A stretch of 64,000 nt of DNA from Pedobacter lusitanus (GCF_040026395.1 NZ_CP157278.1:2480001-2544000), one strand, 5' to 3'; numbered from the stretch's first letter, positions 1 to 9,334 are shown. Notes: generated from the letters alone by a model not told the origin. Translations and numbers: made by a program.

Positions 1-122
1 GGTTTATATTTTTTCACTGCTACAGTATCAGTTTTAGTGGCTGTAATATCCTGAGCCATCGCAGAAAGGCAAAGGCATAGCCCTAGTATAGCCATAAGGC
101 TACCTTTATAATTAGTTTTCAT
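1..122 (-). CDS. Exported protein, 3' part outside window
   Basis: Only the first 40 codons are visible; the gene runs off the left edge. The peptide begins MKTNYKGSLMAILGLCLCLS and has a hydrophobic core followed by AMA-Q, a typical Bacteroidota Sec signal peptide, so the mature protein should start near QDITATKTDT and act outside the inner membrane. It lies 42 bp downstream of glpF in the same direction and is probably the last visible gene of the glycerol operon. An outer-membrane or periplasmic protein linked to glycerol uptake is plausible by position only. The family cannot be told from 40 residues. Confidence 0.7.
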   Translation of the reverse strand, partial: MKTNYKGSLMAILGLCLCLSAMAQDITATKTDTVAVKKYK

Positions 123-164
123 AAAAATCTGTTTAAAGGATTCTGTTTTTTATTGAGCTGATAA

Positions 165-893
165 TTACTGAAAATGTAAATAAATAAAAGCCGCTATTGC
201 TGCGCCTATAACCGGACCGACAACAGGTACCCATGAATAAGACCAGTCACTGCCGCCTTTTCCTTTAATCGGTACTAAGGCATGTATAATACGCGGAGCC
301 AGGTCACGTGCAGGATTAATAGCATAACCAGTAGTTCCGCCCAGTGAAAGACCTATTACCCAAACCAGGAAAGCAACCGGAACAGCACCAACAGACCCCA
401 GACCTACCGGAGTTTTTGTCGGTGTAATTTCGGCACCGGTGATATAGAAAACTGTAAATACCAAAACAAAGGCACCTATAATTTCACTGGTTATATTGGA
501 TAAGTAATTACGGATGGCCGGTCCTGTACAGAAAATAGCCAGCATCGCTCCGGGATCATTGTCACGGTTAAAGTGATCTCTGTACATCACCCAAACCAGA
601 AATGCGCCCATACCGGCTCCTATCAGCTGAGCTGCAATATAAGGGAGCACATTTGCCCAGGCAAATTTTCCGGCTATGGCAAGGCCGATGGTTACTGCAG
701 GGTTCAGATGCGCACCACTGTAAGGACCGGCAACGGTTACCCCTACAAAAACTGCCAGTCCCCAGGCTGTGGTAATCACCATCCAGCCACTATTATTTCC
801 TTTGGTATCATTTAGTAAGACATTGGCTACTACGCCATCGCCTAAAAGTATCAGTAACATTGTACCGATAAGCTCTGCTATGAATGGAGTCAT
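165..893 (-). CDS. glpF: Glycerol uptake facilitator (aquaglyceroporin)
   Basis: An inner-membrane channel of the MIP family that lets glycerol enter by facilitated diffusion. The 242-residue protein has the usual length and six-helix pattern, with two NPA boxes: NPA at residues 64-66 in GAHLNPAVTIG and NPA at 193-195 in AINPARD. The Asp after NPAR is the mark of glycerol-conducting members, as opposed to water-only aquaporins. It starts 24 bp after the glpK stop, so it is co-transcribed as the third gene of glpD-glpK-glpF. Entering glycerol would be trapped by GlpK. Assignment to GlpF is firm; actual substrate range is not visible. Confidence 0.93.
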   Translation of the reverse strand: MTPFIAELIGTMLLILLGDGVVANVLLNDTKGNNSGWMVITTAWGLAVFVGVTVAGPYSGAHLNPAVTIGLAIAGKFAWANVLPYIAAQLIGAGMGAFLVWVMYRDHFNRDNDPGAMLAIFCTGPAIRNYLSNITSEIIGAFVLVFTVFYITGAEITPTKTPVGLGSVGAVPVAFLVWVIGLSLGGTTGYAINPARDLAPRIIHALVPIKGKGGSDWSYSWVPVVGPVIGAAIAAFIYLHFQ

Positions 894-917
894 GCTGATA
901 AAATTAAGGATGAATAA

Positions 918-2432
918 TTAATTAACCTCAGTTTCAGGAATATCATCATTCCAGCTTTGTGCAGCATGGATAGCTCTTTTCCAGTCCCTGATTCCTTTTT
1001 TGATCACTGCCTGATCCCCTGAAGGAACAAACTCCTTTTCAGACTTCCATAATTGCTGGATTTCTTCTACGCTGTCCCAGAAACCTACTGCCAGTCCCGC
1101 CAGATAAGCCGCTCCTAAAGCAGTCGTCTCGACCACATTCGGACGAATAACCTTACAGTTTAGCAAGTCTGCCTGAAACTGCATCAGCAGGTCATTTGCT
1201 GTAGCACCACCATCCACTCTTAATTCTTTAATCTCCATCCCGGCATCAGCCTGCATCGCTTTTAAAACATCCATTGTCTGATAGGCAATAGATTCCAATG
1301 CTGCCAAAGCAATATGTGCAGAAGTGGTTCCCCTGCTCAGACCGACAATCGTACCTCTGGCATCTGGTTTCCAGTAAGGTGCACCAAGACCAGCAAAAGC
1401 CGGCACAAAATAAACACCCTGGGTATCTTTGACACTTGCAGCCAGTTTTTCAACTTCTGAGGATTTCTTAATAATTCCCAGACCGTCACGAAGCCACTGG
1501 ACAACCGCACCACCAATAAAAATACTTCCTTCAAAAGCATACTGGATTTTACCATTTATTTTCCAGGCAACGGTAGTCAGCAGATTGTTTTTTGATTCAA
1601 TAAACTCATCACCTATATTCATCAGCATAAAACAACCTGTACCATAAGTATTTTTAACCATCGCCTTTTCGATACACATCTGACCAAACAGTGCCGCATG
1701 CTGATCTCCGGCAATACCTGCAATAGGAATTTTAGAGGCGAAAATTGTAGTGGTAGTCTCTCCGTATATTTCACTTGATTGTTTTACTTCCGGAAGCATG
1801 CTTTTAGGGATATTCAGCAATTCCAGCAATTCATCATCCCATTGCTGTGTACGGATATTAAAAAGCATGGTACGGCTTGCATTAGTGATATCAGTAACAT
1901 GGACATGACCTCTGGTAAATTTCCATACCAGCCAGCTATCTACGGTTCCAAATGCCAGTTCACCTTTATCTGCTCTCTCCCGCGCCCCTTCTACATTATC
2001 AAGAATCCATTTTATTTTAGTCCCTGAAAAATAAGAGTCAATTACCAATCCTGTTTTAGCACGAACCAGATCAGTTTTCCCCTCTTTTTTCAGCTGATCA
2101 CAGAATTCAGCAGTACGTCTGTCCTGCCAGACAATGGCATTATAAACAGGTTCACCAGTTTTCCGGTCCCAGACAATGGTGGTTTCACGCTGATTGGTAA
2201 TACCAATCGCTTTAATATTGGATCCGTTAATTCCCATTTTCACGGTTGCTTCTGCTGCTACGCTGGCCTGAGTAGACCAGATCTCATTCGGATCATGTTC
2301 CACCCAGCCTGATTGTGGAAAAATCTGGGTAAACTCCTTTTGTGCTGTAGATTTAATTTGTCCTTTATGATCAAAAATAATCGCACGAGAGCTCGTTGTG
2401 CCCTGGTCCAGAGCCAAAATGTAATCTTCCAT
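918..2432 (-). CDS. glpK: Glycerol kinase
   Basis: Cytoplasmic ATP-dependent kinase converting glycerol to sn-glycerol 3-phosphate; FGGY family, 504 residues, full length. The N-terminal ATPase-fold motif [16 protein letters not shown] (residues 6-21), WQDRRT (102-107), [10 protein letters not shown] (242-251) and the C-terminal [18 protein letters not shown] block are all present. Two regulatory features known elsewhere are missing. The loop at residues 219-238 lacks the Gly-Gly-Lys-Gly-Gly-Thr-Arg segment that binds the inhibitor fructose 1,6-bisphosphate in E. coli, and there is no His there for the PTS phosphorylation known in Gram-positive enzymes. It lies between glpD (41 bp upstream) and glpF. 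Confidence 0.95.
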   Translation of the reverse strand: MEDYILALDQGTTSSRAIIFDHKGQIKSTAQKEFTQIFPQSGWVEHDPNEIWSTQASVAAEATVKMGINGSNIKAIGITNQRETTIVWDRKTGEPVYNAIVWQDRRTAEFCDQLKKEGKTDLVRAKTGLVIDSYFSGTKIKWILDNVEGARERADKGELAFGTVDSWLVWKFTRGHVHVTDITNASRTMLFNIRTQQWDDELLELLNIPKSMLPEVKQSSEIYGETTTTIFASKIPIAGIAGDQHAALFGQMCIEKAMVKNTYGTGCFMLMNIGDEFIESKNNLLTTVAWKINGKIQYAFEGSIFIGGAVVQWLRDGLGIIKKSSEVEKLAASVKDTQGVYFVPAFAGLGAPYWKPDARGTIVGLSRGTTSAHIALAALESIAYQTMDVLKAMQADAGMEIKELRVDGGATANDLLMQFQADLLNCKVIRPNVVETTALGAAYLAGLAVGFWDSVEEIQQLWKSEKEFVPSGDQAVIKKGIRDWKRAIHAAQSWNDDIPETEVN

Positions 2433-2473
2433 AAATATTGATTTATATTGGTTTAATTGACGCTAAATATCTA

Positions 2474-4060
2474 TTATGCGGGGTTATAAGGTTCCAGTAA
2501 ATAAGATTGAGCCAGTTTTCTGAAAGCTGCAACCTGCTCATTTTCCCAGGCTTCATCATAATGAAGTTCTGTAGCAACTAATTTTGCAACTGCAGGCGCC
2601 ATATCAATAGCTGCACGTGCATCTAAAAATAAAGCTCTTACTCTTCTGGCTAAAATATCTTCTACAGTACGGGCCATTTCATGTCTGACACCCCAGATCA
2701 CTTCGGCCTTAATATATGGCAAACGTACGTGCAGCTTTTCTTTCCATGCAGGATTTTCTTCTCCTAAAGCCAATACTGCTGTTTCATCACTTCCGTAAAC
2801 ATATAAATGATCATTACGGTCAACATCAGCTTTACTGCCATGGATAGAAAGCTCTTTTGTTCTGGTGGGACGGGAAACCAGTTTCCCCACCTCAATTGCT
2901 TTATCAATAGTATCTTCTCCCATTCTTCGGTAGGTAGTCCATTTACCACCAGTGATAGTAATCAGGCCAGAAGCAGTAACTATCAGTTTATGACTTCTTG
3001 AGATTTCTTTAGTTTTTGAAGAACCATCTTCCGGGGCTGCCAGAGGACGTAAACCTGCAAACACACTTAGCACATCTTTACGGGTTGGTGCTTTAACCAG
3101 ATATTTCGCTGCCGTACGCAGGATAAATTCAATTTCTTCTTCCAGTGCTACAGGTTCCAGACTGTGTTTGTCAAGTGGCGTATCTGTAGTTCCCACAACC
3201 AGTTTATCATGCCATGGCACAACAAACAATACCCTGCCATCATCAGTCTTAGGAATCATAATCGCATCTTCGCCAGGCATAAAAGTACGCTCAACTACTA
3301 AATGCACCCCCTGGCTTGATCTGACCAATGGTTTTTTACCTGGCTTATCCATTTGTAAAAGATCATCTACAAATACACCCGTTGCATTAATCACTGTTTT
3401 GCTTTTCAGGTTATAGCTGATACCAGATTCTACATCTGTAGCCACAACTCCAGCCACTTTAGCTGAAGCATCCTTGATTAAACTGGTCACCCGGATATAG
3501 TTTAAAACAGTAGCTCCCTGTTCCAGACTGGTCTGTGCAAGGTTTACTGCCAGACGGGCATCATCAAACTGTCCGTCATGATAAACTACCCCGCCATATA
3601 AATTTTGCGGCTGTACAGTACCCAGCTTACTGATCACGTCTTTTTTAGAGATATGTCTGGCCCGGCCAAAACCAAGTTTTCCAGCCAGCAGATCGTAAAG
3701 GGTTAAACCTATAGTATAGAAAGCACCACCCCACCATTCATAATTCGGAATAATAAATGATTCATTTTTCACTAAGTGGGCTGCATTTTTCAAAAGCAAA
3801 CCACGTTCATATAAAGCTTCTCTTACCAGTCCTATATCACCCTGTGCCAAATAACGCACACCTCCATGAACTAATTTGGTACTTCGGCTGGAGGTCCCTT
3901 TGGCAAAATCAGCCTGCTCTAATAATAAGGTCTGATAACCGCGGCTGGCTGCATCAAGTGCAGCACCTAAACCCGTTGCTCCGCCACCTACAACAATGAC
4001 ATCCCACACCTTCTCCGGATCAGCAATATTTTCAATGAGTTCTTTTCTGCTTTTATTCAT
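2474..4060 (-). CDS. glpD: FAD-dependent glycerol-3-phosphate dehydrogenase
   Basis: Oxidises sn-glycerol 3-phosphate to dihydroxyacetone phosphate and passes electrons to the quinone pool at the inner membrane. The N-terminal Rossmann motif VIVVGGGATGLGAALDAASRG and the following TSSRSTKLVHGGVRYLAQGD are textbook GlpD/GlpA FAD-binding signatures, and a C-terminal DAO-C-like domain follows. The start is taken at ATG 4060 (MNKSRKEL) instead of an in-frame TTG at 4069. A strong AGGAGG at 4070-4075 sits 9 nt before the ATG and would touch the TTG; such a clear Shine-Dalgarno is unusual for this phylum. 528 residues. First gene of the glp operon. Confidence 0.94.
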   Translation of the reverse strand: MNKSRKELIENIADPEKVWDVIVVGGGATGLGAALDAASRGYQTLLLEQADFAKGTSSRSTKLVHGGVRYLAQGDIGLVREALYERGLLLKNAAHLVKNESFIIPNYEWWGGAFYTIGLTLYDLLAGKLGFGRARHISKKDVISKLGTVQPQNLYGGVVYHDGQFDDARLAVNLAQTSLEQGATVLNYIRVTSLIKDASAKVAGVVATDVESGISYNLKSKTVINATGVFVDDLLQMDKPGKKPLVRSSQGVHLVVERTFMPGEDAIMIPKTDDGRVLFVVPWHDKLVVGTTDTPLDKHSLEPVALEEEIEFILRTAAKYLVKAPTRKDVLSVFAGLRPLAAPEDGSSKTKEISRSHKLIVTASGLITITGGKWTTYRRMGEDTIDKAIEVGKLVSRPTRTKELSIHGSKADVDRNDHLYVYGSDETAVLALGEENPAWKEKLHVRLPYIKAEVIWGVRHEMARTVEDILARRVRALFLDARAAIDMAPAVAKLVATELHYDEAWENEQVAAFRKLAQSYLLEPYNPA

Positions 4061-4090
4061 CTCTGACAACCTCCTTATATTTTATAACGA

Positions 4091-4105
4091 TTTGTTTCGC
4101 TTTGT
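4091..4105. promoter_or_regulatory. Candidate GlpR operator over the glpD start site
   Basis: The sequence TTTGTTTCGCTTTGT contains the core TTTCGYTTTGT, which recurs inverted at 4234-4255. It lies where transcription from the glpD promoter at 4110-4141 should begin, a position suited to repression. TTTCG-rich operators are known for DeoR/GlpR regulators of other phyla. The pattern is seen; the binding is inferred. Confidence 0.45.
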
Positions 4106-4109
4106 ATCT

Positions 4110-4141
4110 CAAATCTATAAAATAAAACATTTCAAAACAAA
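4110..4141 (-). promoter_or_regulatory. glpD-glpK-glpF promoter
   Basis: Read on the minus strand this is TTTG (4141-4138), 20 bp, then TAGATTTG (4117-4110). It matches the Bacteroidota sigma-A consensus TTTG-N19-21-TAnnTTTG almost exactly. Transcription should start near 4100-4104, about 40 nt before the glpD ATG. Confidence 0.65.
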
Positions 4142-4233
4142 TTAAAATCAATAAGAACCTTAGATTATTTCACAAACCTCCAAAAACACCATACAAAGAA
4201 TGTTTGTCAACAAAAAGAAGAAAACAAAACCCT

Positions 4234-4255
4234 GAAACCGAAACAAAACGAAACC
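4234..4255. promoter_or_regulatory. Second candidate GlpR operator
   Basis: On the minus strand this reads GGTTTCGTTTTGTTTCGGTT, repeating the TTTCGYTTTGT core of 4091-4105 in the opposite orientation about 145 bp away. It sits just upstream of the regulator promoter. Two inverted sites flanking a divergent promoter pair suggest looping or autoregulation. Nearby ACAAA-N5-TTTGT (4193-4207) may be a further half-site pair. Confidence 0.4.
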
Positions 4256-4280
4256 AAGAGTAAAATAATTCAGGATACTA

Positions 4281-4313
4281 TTGAAAAAAAAATACGCTTT
4301 TTGTTTATTTTTG
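4281..4313 (+). promoter_or_regulatory. glpR promoter
   Basis: TTG at 4281-4283, 22 bp, then TATTTTTG at 4306-4313, a -7 element of the Bacteroidota type with a slightly long spacer. It predicts a start near 4320, so an ORF start at 4281 would lie upstream of the transcript. This supports ATG 4344 as the glpR start. Confidence 0.5.
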
Positions 4314-4343
4314 GCTACCAGCCATCAGCTTAACCAAACCGGA

Positions 4344-5120
4344 ATGAAGAGTATAACCGAAAGACACCAGTTAATTTTAAAAAAATTACAGGACACGGGA
4401 TCTGTTAACGTACAGGAGCTCAGTGCCCAAATGAAAGTTTCTGATGTTACCATTCGAAAGGACCTGAAGCTTCTGGAAGACAAAAAATTACTTTTCAGGA
4501 CGCATGGCGGCGGCTCCAAAACAAATCCTTATACCAATGACAAACCTGTTGCTGAGAAAGAACAGATGCATGCGGATAAAAAACGGCTTATTGCTACTGC
4601 CGCAGCAGAAATGATCGGTCATAATGATTCTATTATCATTGCTTCGGGCACTTCTATGCTGGCTCTCGCCAGAGCGATACATCCGGAAAAACATCTTACC
4701 GTAATTACTTCGGCATTAAATGTTGCCCTGGAATTATCGCATCATCTTCATGTAGAAGTTTTACAGCTGGGCGGCCAGCTAAGACAAAACTCCTCTTCGG
4801 TAATGGGGCCTTATGCTGAACAGATTTTAGCAGATGTTTCCTGCAGTATGCTGTTTTTAGGTGTAGATGGCATTGATATTGAAACAGGTTTAACCACCAC
4901 AAGTCTCATGGAAGCCCGCCTGAATCAGAAAATGATTAATGCAGCACAAATTACCGTTGTACTGGCAGACAGTTCCAAAATGGGAAAAAGGGGTTTGGGA
5001 AAAATCTGTTCCCTTGATCAGATTCAGCATGTCATTACAGACGATGGCATATCCCCTGCACTGGTTAAATTAATGGAAAACAAAGGCATCAGTGTAACTA
5101 TTGTCAAAGACAAAAGCTAA
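4344..5120 (+). CDS. glpR: DeoR/GlpR-family transcriptional regulator
   Basis: A 258-residue repressor of the DeoR family, probably controlling the divergent glp operon. An N-terminal helix-turn-helix (TERHQLILKKLQDTGSVNVQELSAQ followed by VSDVTIRKDLKLLEDKKLLFRTHGG) is followed by the DeoR sensor domain, which binds a sugar phosphate and carries the ASGTS loop near residue 95. The start is placed at ATG 4344 because family members begin at this point, and because the upstream in-frame ATG at 4281 precedes the likely promoter and would add a non-homologous leader. In known GlpR proteins glycerol 3-phosphate is the inducer; that ligand is inferred here from gene position. Confidence 0.85.
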   Translation: MKSITERHQLILKKLQDTGSVNVQELSAQMKVSDVTIRKDLKLLEDKKLLFRTHGGGSKTNPYTNDKPVAEKEQMHADKKRLIATAAAEMIGHNDSIIIASGTSMLALARAIHPEKHLTVITSALNVALELSHHLHVEVLQLGGQLRQNSSSVMGPYAEQILADVSCSMLFLGVDGIDIETGLTTTSLMEARLNQKMINAAQITVVLADSSKMGKRGLGKICSLDQIQHVITDDGISPALVKLMENKGISVTIVKDKS

Positions 5121-5149
5121 AATTCCGGGATTACCATTCAACTGCTGAA

Positions 5150-5707
5150 CTAACTATCCAGCTCAACCTTACAGCGTTCTCTGCTCAACGCATCCATAAA
5201 ACTACGATGTTCATAGGCAGTCTGTTTGAGCATAGCTTCATCCTTTTTATAGGTATTTTTAAGTTCCTTTCTGTTCATCGCCTGAAAGAAACGCCTGATA
5301 TCTTCACGGCTTTTTAAAATCAGCGCAGGAACTTCTTTTGGTTTATTATCTTCACCAATAGCCACCATGGTAAAATAACTGGTATTGGTATGCTTAATGA
5401 CATGTGTTTTAAGATTTTCTGAAATCACCCTGATCCCTATAATCATAGATGTTTTTCCCACATAATTCACAGAAGCCATCAGCGACACAATTTCTCCTAC
5501 TTCAACAGGCGCAAGAAAATCGACTACGTCAATAGATGCAGTTATACAATATCCGTCTGCATGTTTTGCTGCGCATACATAAGCAACTTTATCCATCAGT
5601 CCAAGAATAATACCTCCATGTATTTTACCACCAAAATTTGAATAAGACGGGATCATCAGTTCTGTTAAGGTAACCTGAGAATTTGCAACTGGTTTATATT
5701 CTGACAT
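5150..5707 (-). CDS. Acyl-CoA thioesterase, hotdog fold
   Basis: Hydrolyses acyl-CoA thioesters in the cytoplasm; substrate length unknown. The 185-residue protein has the acyl-CoA hydrolase layout: LTELMIPSYSNFGGKIHGGIILGLMDKVAYVCA (the central hot-dog helix with its acidic Asp) and ITASIDVVDFLAPVEVGEIVSL, the strand pair that lines the active site. The C-terminal 40 residues are charged and probably helical. It is a distant paralogue of the thioesterase at 18833-19354. It faces glpR convergently with only 29 bp between them, without an obvious terminator. A single-gene unit by arrangement. Confidence 0.85.
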   Translation of the reverse strand: MSEYKPVANSQVTLTELMIPSYSNFGGKIHGGIILGLMDKVAYVCAAKHADGYCITASIDVVDFLAPVEVGEIVSLMASVNYVGKTSMIIGIRVISENLKTHVIKHTNTSYFTMVAIGEDNKPKEVPALILKSREDIRRFFQAMNRKELKNTYKKDEAMLKQTAYEHRSFMDALSRERCKVELDS

Positions 5708-5798
5708 GCTATTTTTTTTGCCTGCAATTTAGGCTTTTTTGCAAAACAGACAAATTTGGCGGGCATGATTATTGATCAGAAAGAAATAAAAAAGATAC

Positions 5799-6287
5799 AT
5801 GATCACTACCAGAAAGCCCTTTAATTTTGCCGCATTCTTCATCAATATTTTAATTCCCCTTTGCTTTGGTCTGATTGGTGGTTTAATTACACAGAAAACC
5901 ATCAAAACATGGTATCCTTACCTGGAAAAGCCTTCTTTTAATCCGCCAAACTGGTTATTCGGGCCCGTATGGTCTTTATTATTCATCATTATCGGAATTT
6001 CCGCTTATCTGGTCTGGTCAAAAAAAGCAGAAATTGCACATTTCCCAAGAACTGTTGCGATTTACTTTATTCAGCTCATTCTGAATTTATGCTGGTCTTA
6101 TCTGTTCTTCTATCATCACCTGATCGGCGCTTCTCTGATAGAGATTATCGCACTGCTGGCAGCCATACTGGTCAATGGCATAGTTTTTTACAAAATTGAC
6201 AAAACTGCAGGCTTATTATTTATCCCTTATTTTCTGTGGGTAAGTTTCGCAACGCTGCTGACTTATCAGATTTATGTATTAAACTAA
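5799..6287 (+). CDS. tspO: TspO/MBR family membrane protein
   Basis: A five-helix inner-membrane protein of the TspO (tryptophan-rich sensory protein / peripheral benzodiazepine receptor) family, known to bind tetrapyrroles. The 162 residues carry family hallmarks: TWYPYLEKPSFNPPNWLFGPVWSLLF after helix 1, the Trp-rich loops, and LNLCWSYLFFYHH in helix 3-4. The length is standard. It lies 34 bp upstream of the patatin-like gene in the same direction, and whether the two are functionally linked is not clear. Some bacterial TspO proteins tune porphyrin or stress responses; no such role is proved by the sequence. Confidence 0.9.
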   Translation: MITTRKPFNFAAFFINILIPLCFGLIGGLITQKTIKTWYPYLEKPSFNPPNWLFGPVWSLLFIIIGISAYLVWSKKAEIAHFPRTVAIYFIQLILNLCWSYLFFYHHLIGASLIEIIALLAAILVNGIVFYKIDKTAGLLFIPYFLWVSFATLLTYQIYVLN

Positions 6288-6320
6288 AAGCTTCTAAAAG
6301 AAAACCTGTAATTTAGGAAG

Positions 6321-8639
6321 GTGATCCTATTCAAGAAATTACTTATTGGTTTACTCTGTTTTTGCGCTTTTCAGGTAAATGCGCAAAAGGTCGGGTTAGT
6401 TCTCAGTGGTGGCGGAGCTAAAGGACTTGCTCATATCGGCACATTAAAAGCACTGGAAGAAAACCACATTCCGATAGACTATATCACCGGAACTTCAATG
6501 GGTGGAATTGTAGGTGCATTATATGCCGCAGGATATTCTCCGGCACAGATTGAAAAAATAGCCTTAACCAATGAATTCCAGGACTGGGTAAGCGGCCGCT
6601 TCAAAAGTGACTACAGTTTCTTTTTCCAGAAAAGCAGCATCAATGCTTCACTGATTACTGCTAAACTTTCTGTAGATACTGCATTAAGGGTAAATTTCAG
6701 ATCTAACCTGGTCAATGACATTCCGCTGAATTTTGCATTAATCGAGTTATTATCACAGGCATCAGCCATATCAAAAGACAACTTTGATAATCTCTTTGTA
6801 CCCTATCGCTGTATGGTATCTGATGTGTTTTCACAAACGAGTATTACGGTAAAAAACGGCAGTCTGGCCGAAGCAGTCAGGGCAACAATGACAGTTCCTC
6901 TGATTTACAGACCCATTAAACTGGATGACAAATACGTATTTGATGGCGGATTATACAATAATTTTCCCGCCGACATCATGCAGAAAGAATTTAAGCCTGA
7001 TTACATCATCGGCGCAAATGTATCTTCCAAAAATTTCAAAGAATATCCAAAAAATACTGATGAACGATTGATAAACCGGCTCATGCTGTTTATGTTCCTG
7101 TCTAAATCAGATTCTACGCTGATAGGAAAAAATGGTGTTTATATCCAGCCTGACCTGCAGGACTTCAGCTCCAGTAACTTCAGTCCGGTTGCTGAACTGA
7201 TCAAAAAGGGTTATGATGCAACAATAGCCGATATGCCCGGGATATTAAAGTCGGTACAGCGGAGAGTTAGTGCTGAAGAGATCGCACTCAAAAGAAACAG
7301 TTTTAACAATAAAAAACCACAACTGGTATTTAGCGAGGTTAAAGTGACTGGTGTTAACAGCCAGCAGAAACGTTATATCGAACGCTTGTTTAAAAGTGAT
7401 AAACCAACCTTTGATCTTGCCGACATCAAACAGGGTTATTATAAACTGGTAGCAGATGAGACATTCGAAACCATCTATCCCAGGATAAGCTATAATCCTG
7501 CTTCTGACAGTTACACTTTTGGAATTTTAGCTAAACCCAAAAGAAGCTTTAAACTTGATTTTGGAGGTAATATTTCCAGCAGACCCATCAGCAATGTATT
7601 TTTGGGTCTTCAGTACAATTATCTGAACCGAAAATCCTATACTTTCGGCACCAATTTCTACTCCGGACGTTTTTACGAATCTATACAGCTCAACGGCCGT
7701 ATTGACTATCCTTCAAAACTACCTTTCTTTTTAAGCGGAGAAATGACTTATAACCACTTTAATTATTACAATACCAGCCAGATTTTTATCGAAAACCCGC
7801 ACCCCACCTATATTGAGCAGTCGGACCGGAAAATTGAACTGAAAGCTGGAATTCCACTTAACCGTAATACCAGGATTACATTAAGCACTTCATTTATCAG
7901 CAACAATGATCATTACAGCCCAACCAATACGTTTAATATAGGTGATATACTGGATAAAACTGTATTCAATGGCTCCAGAACCGCGATAACCTTTGAACAG
8001 AATACCTTTAACAGGAAACAGTATGCTACACGCGGCAGAAATTTCCTGCTCAGCCTAAATTATTTTAACGGCAGAGAGATTTATACGCCGGGAAACATTT
8101 CGAGAAACAGCGGTGTTTCAGCTGATATAGAAGAAAACAGAAAACACAGGGAATGGTTTAACATCAAACTGAGTGATGAAAATTATTTCTTTCACAAAGG
8201 CAAATATACACTGGGCTATCAGGTTGAGGGGGTAATTTCCAACCTGCCTCTTTTTTCCAACTACTATTCCACACTGCTTGTTGCACCTGCTTTTTACCCT
8301 CTTCAGGATAGCAGATCTCTCTTCCTGGAAAAATTCAGGGCAAGTACCTATCTGGCTGGCGGACTGAAAAACGTCTATCAGCTAAGAAAAAACCTGGACC
8401 TGAGAGTGGAAGCATTCCTTTTTATGCCTTATCAGGAATTTGCGCAGAACGGCTTTCAGAATATCGATAATTCCCCTACATTTAATCATATACATTATGC
8501 CGGAACAGCAGGCCTGGTTTACCATACACCAGTCGGCCCTGTCAGTCTGAGTTATAATTTATATGATGACCCGATAAAAAGAAACGGCGTTTTACTACAT
8601 TTGGGGTATCTGATATATAACAAACGTTCTATTGAGTAA
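6321..8639 (+). CDS. Patatin-like phospholipase with outer-membrane barrel
   Basis: A 772-residue protein with a signal peptide (cleavage near residue 21, QVNA-QK), a patatin lipase domain (residues about 23-310), a POTRA-like segment (about 335-400) and a C-terminal beta-barrel of the Omp85/BamA type. The lipase shows oxyanion loop GGGAKG (30-35), nucleophile Ser59 in GTSMG and catalytic Asp208 in DGG, so the catalytic dyad is intact. This domain order is that of PlpD-like type Vd proteins, in which the lipase is displayed or released through its own barrel. The start is a GTG preceded by TTAGGAAG; no earlier ATG keeps the leader intact. Confidence 0.88.
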   Translation: MILFKKLLIGLLCFCAFQVNAQKVGLVLSGGGAKGLAHIGTLKALEENHIPIDYITGTSMGGIVGALYAAGYSPAQIEKIALTNEFQDWVSGRFKSDYSFFFQKSSINASLITAKLSVDTALRVNFRSNLVNDIPLNFALIELLSQASAISKDNFDNLFVPYRCMVSDVFSQTSITVKNGSLAEAVRATMTVPLIYRPIKLDDKYVFDGGLYNNFPADIMQKEFKPDYIIGANVSSKNFKEYPKNTDERLINRLMLFMFLSKSDSTLIGKNGVYIQPDLQDFSSSNFSPVAELIKKGYDATIADMPGILKSVQRRVSAEEIALKRNSFNNKKPQLVFSEVKVTGVNSQQKRYIERLFKSDKPTFDLADIKQGYYKLVADETFETIYPRISYNPASDSYTFGILAKPKRSFKLDFGGNISSRPISNVFLGLQYNYLNRKSYTFGTNFYSGRFYESIQLNGRIDYPSKLPFFLSGEMTYNHFNYYNTSQIFIENPHPTYIEQSDRKIELKAGIPLNRNTRITLSTSFISNNDHYSPTNTFNIGDILDKTVFNGSRTAITFEQNTFNRKQYATRGRNFLLSLNYFNGREIYTPGNISRNSGVSADIEENRKHREWFNIKLSDENYFFHKGKYTLGYQVEGVISNLPLFSNYYSTLLVAPAFYPLQDSRSLFLEKFRASTYLAGGLKNVYQLRKNLDLRVEAFLFMPYQEFAQNGFQNIDNSPTFNHIHYAGTAGLVYHTPVGPVSLSYNLYDDPIKRNGVLLHLGYLIYNKRSIE

Positions 8640-8679
8640 ATGCTTCAGGCACCTGCTCGTGAATAAAACAAAAAAATAA

Positions 8680-9210
8680 ATGAGAACTATATACTACTGC
8701 TTACTATTCCTGTTAATCTCTACTGCGGGTTACGCTCAAAAATCTGACATCAATAATTTCATAGTTAAAGAAAGTCTTTTAAAAAACAGTAAGCTTGCGA
8801 TTATTGCCGCAGACTCTCTTGATCAGCCTCTGGAAAAAATCAACGGACTTTACACCTTTACCATAAGTGGTTTTACTCAAACACTGAAATTCAATGACGG
8901 TGTTGCTATTTTACCTTTACAAATTGATAAATCAGCATTCGTTTATGTAAAACATCAGAATGATAAAGGCACACACAGCAAACTGCTTTATGTTTATAAG
9001 AAAGAAGGAAGTCTGAATCCCTTTACCATCAATAGTATGTGGATGATCCTTTTTCCTTTATTATTGGTTTTCATTGCCTTTGCTTTCAGAAAACTGATTA
9101 TTTATGCAGTGATTATTTTACTGATTTTCATTTACTTCAATCATAGCAACGGCCTTAATCTGTCTACTTTCTTTGAGACCATATTTGATACACTAAAAAA
9201 GGCTTTTTAA
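8680..9210 (+). CDS. Uncharacterised exported membrane protein
   Basis: Not recognised. The 176 residues begin with a Sec leader (MRTIYYCLLFLLISTAGYAQ). A polar, beta-rich region of about 100 residues follows, then two hydrophobic segments near residues 115-132 and 136-153, and a short amphipathic tail. This suggests a periplasmic domain held by C-terminal inner-membrane helices. It begins 40 bp after the patatin gene in the same direction and is followed by a strong terminator, so the two may share a transcript. No catalytic motif or cofactor site is visible. Confidence 0.7.
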   Translation: MRTIYYCLLFLLISTAGYAQKSDINNFIVKESLLKNSKLAIIAADSLDQPLEKINGLYTFTISGFTQTLKFNDGVAILPLQIDKSAFVYVKHQNDKGTHSKLLYVYKKEGSLNPFTINSMWMILFPLLLVFIAFAFRKLIIYAVIILLIFIYFNHSNGLNLSTFFETIFDTLKKAF

Positions 9211-9250
9211 ACAGATATAATTTATTCTGAAGCCGGCAGGCTTAACCTAA

Positions 9251-9306
9251 GAAGAGAAGGGCAGCTCAAAATTGAGCTGCCCTTCTCTTCTGTCAGCAGT
9301 TTTTTT
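9251..9306. terminator. Strong intrinsic terminator between convergent genes
   Basis: Arms of 19 bp (9251-9269 and 9272-9290, GAAGAGAAGGGCAGCTCAA and its complement) with a minimal centre, followed by T7 at 9300-9306. It ends the rightward transcript and may also block readthrough into the leftward tamL gene. Confidence 0.75.
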
Positions 9307-9334
9307 CTACTGATACAGGTATGCCTGGTCATAC

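Noticed and set aside
4281..4343. Longer N-terminus for the glycerol regulator
   Set aside because: The added 21 residues do not look like a DeoR start, and the likely promoter (-7 at 4306-4313) lies inside this stretch.
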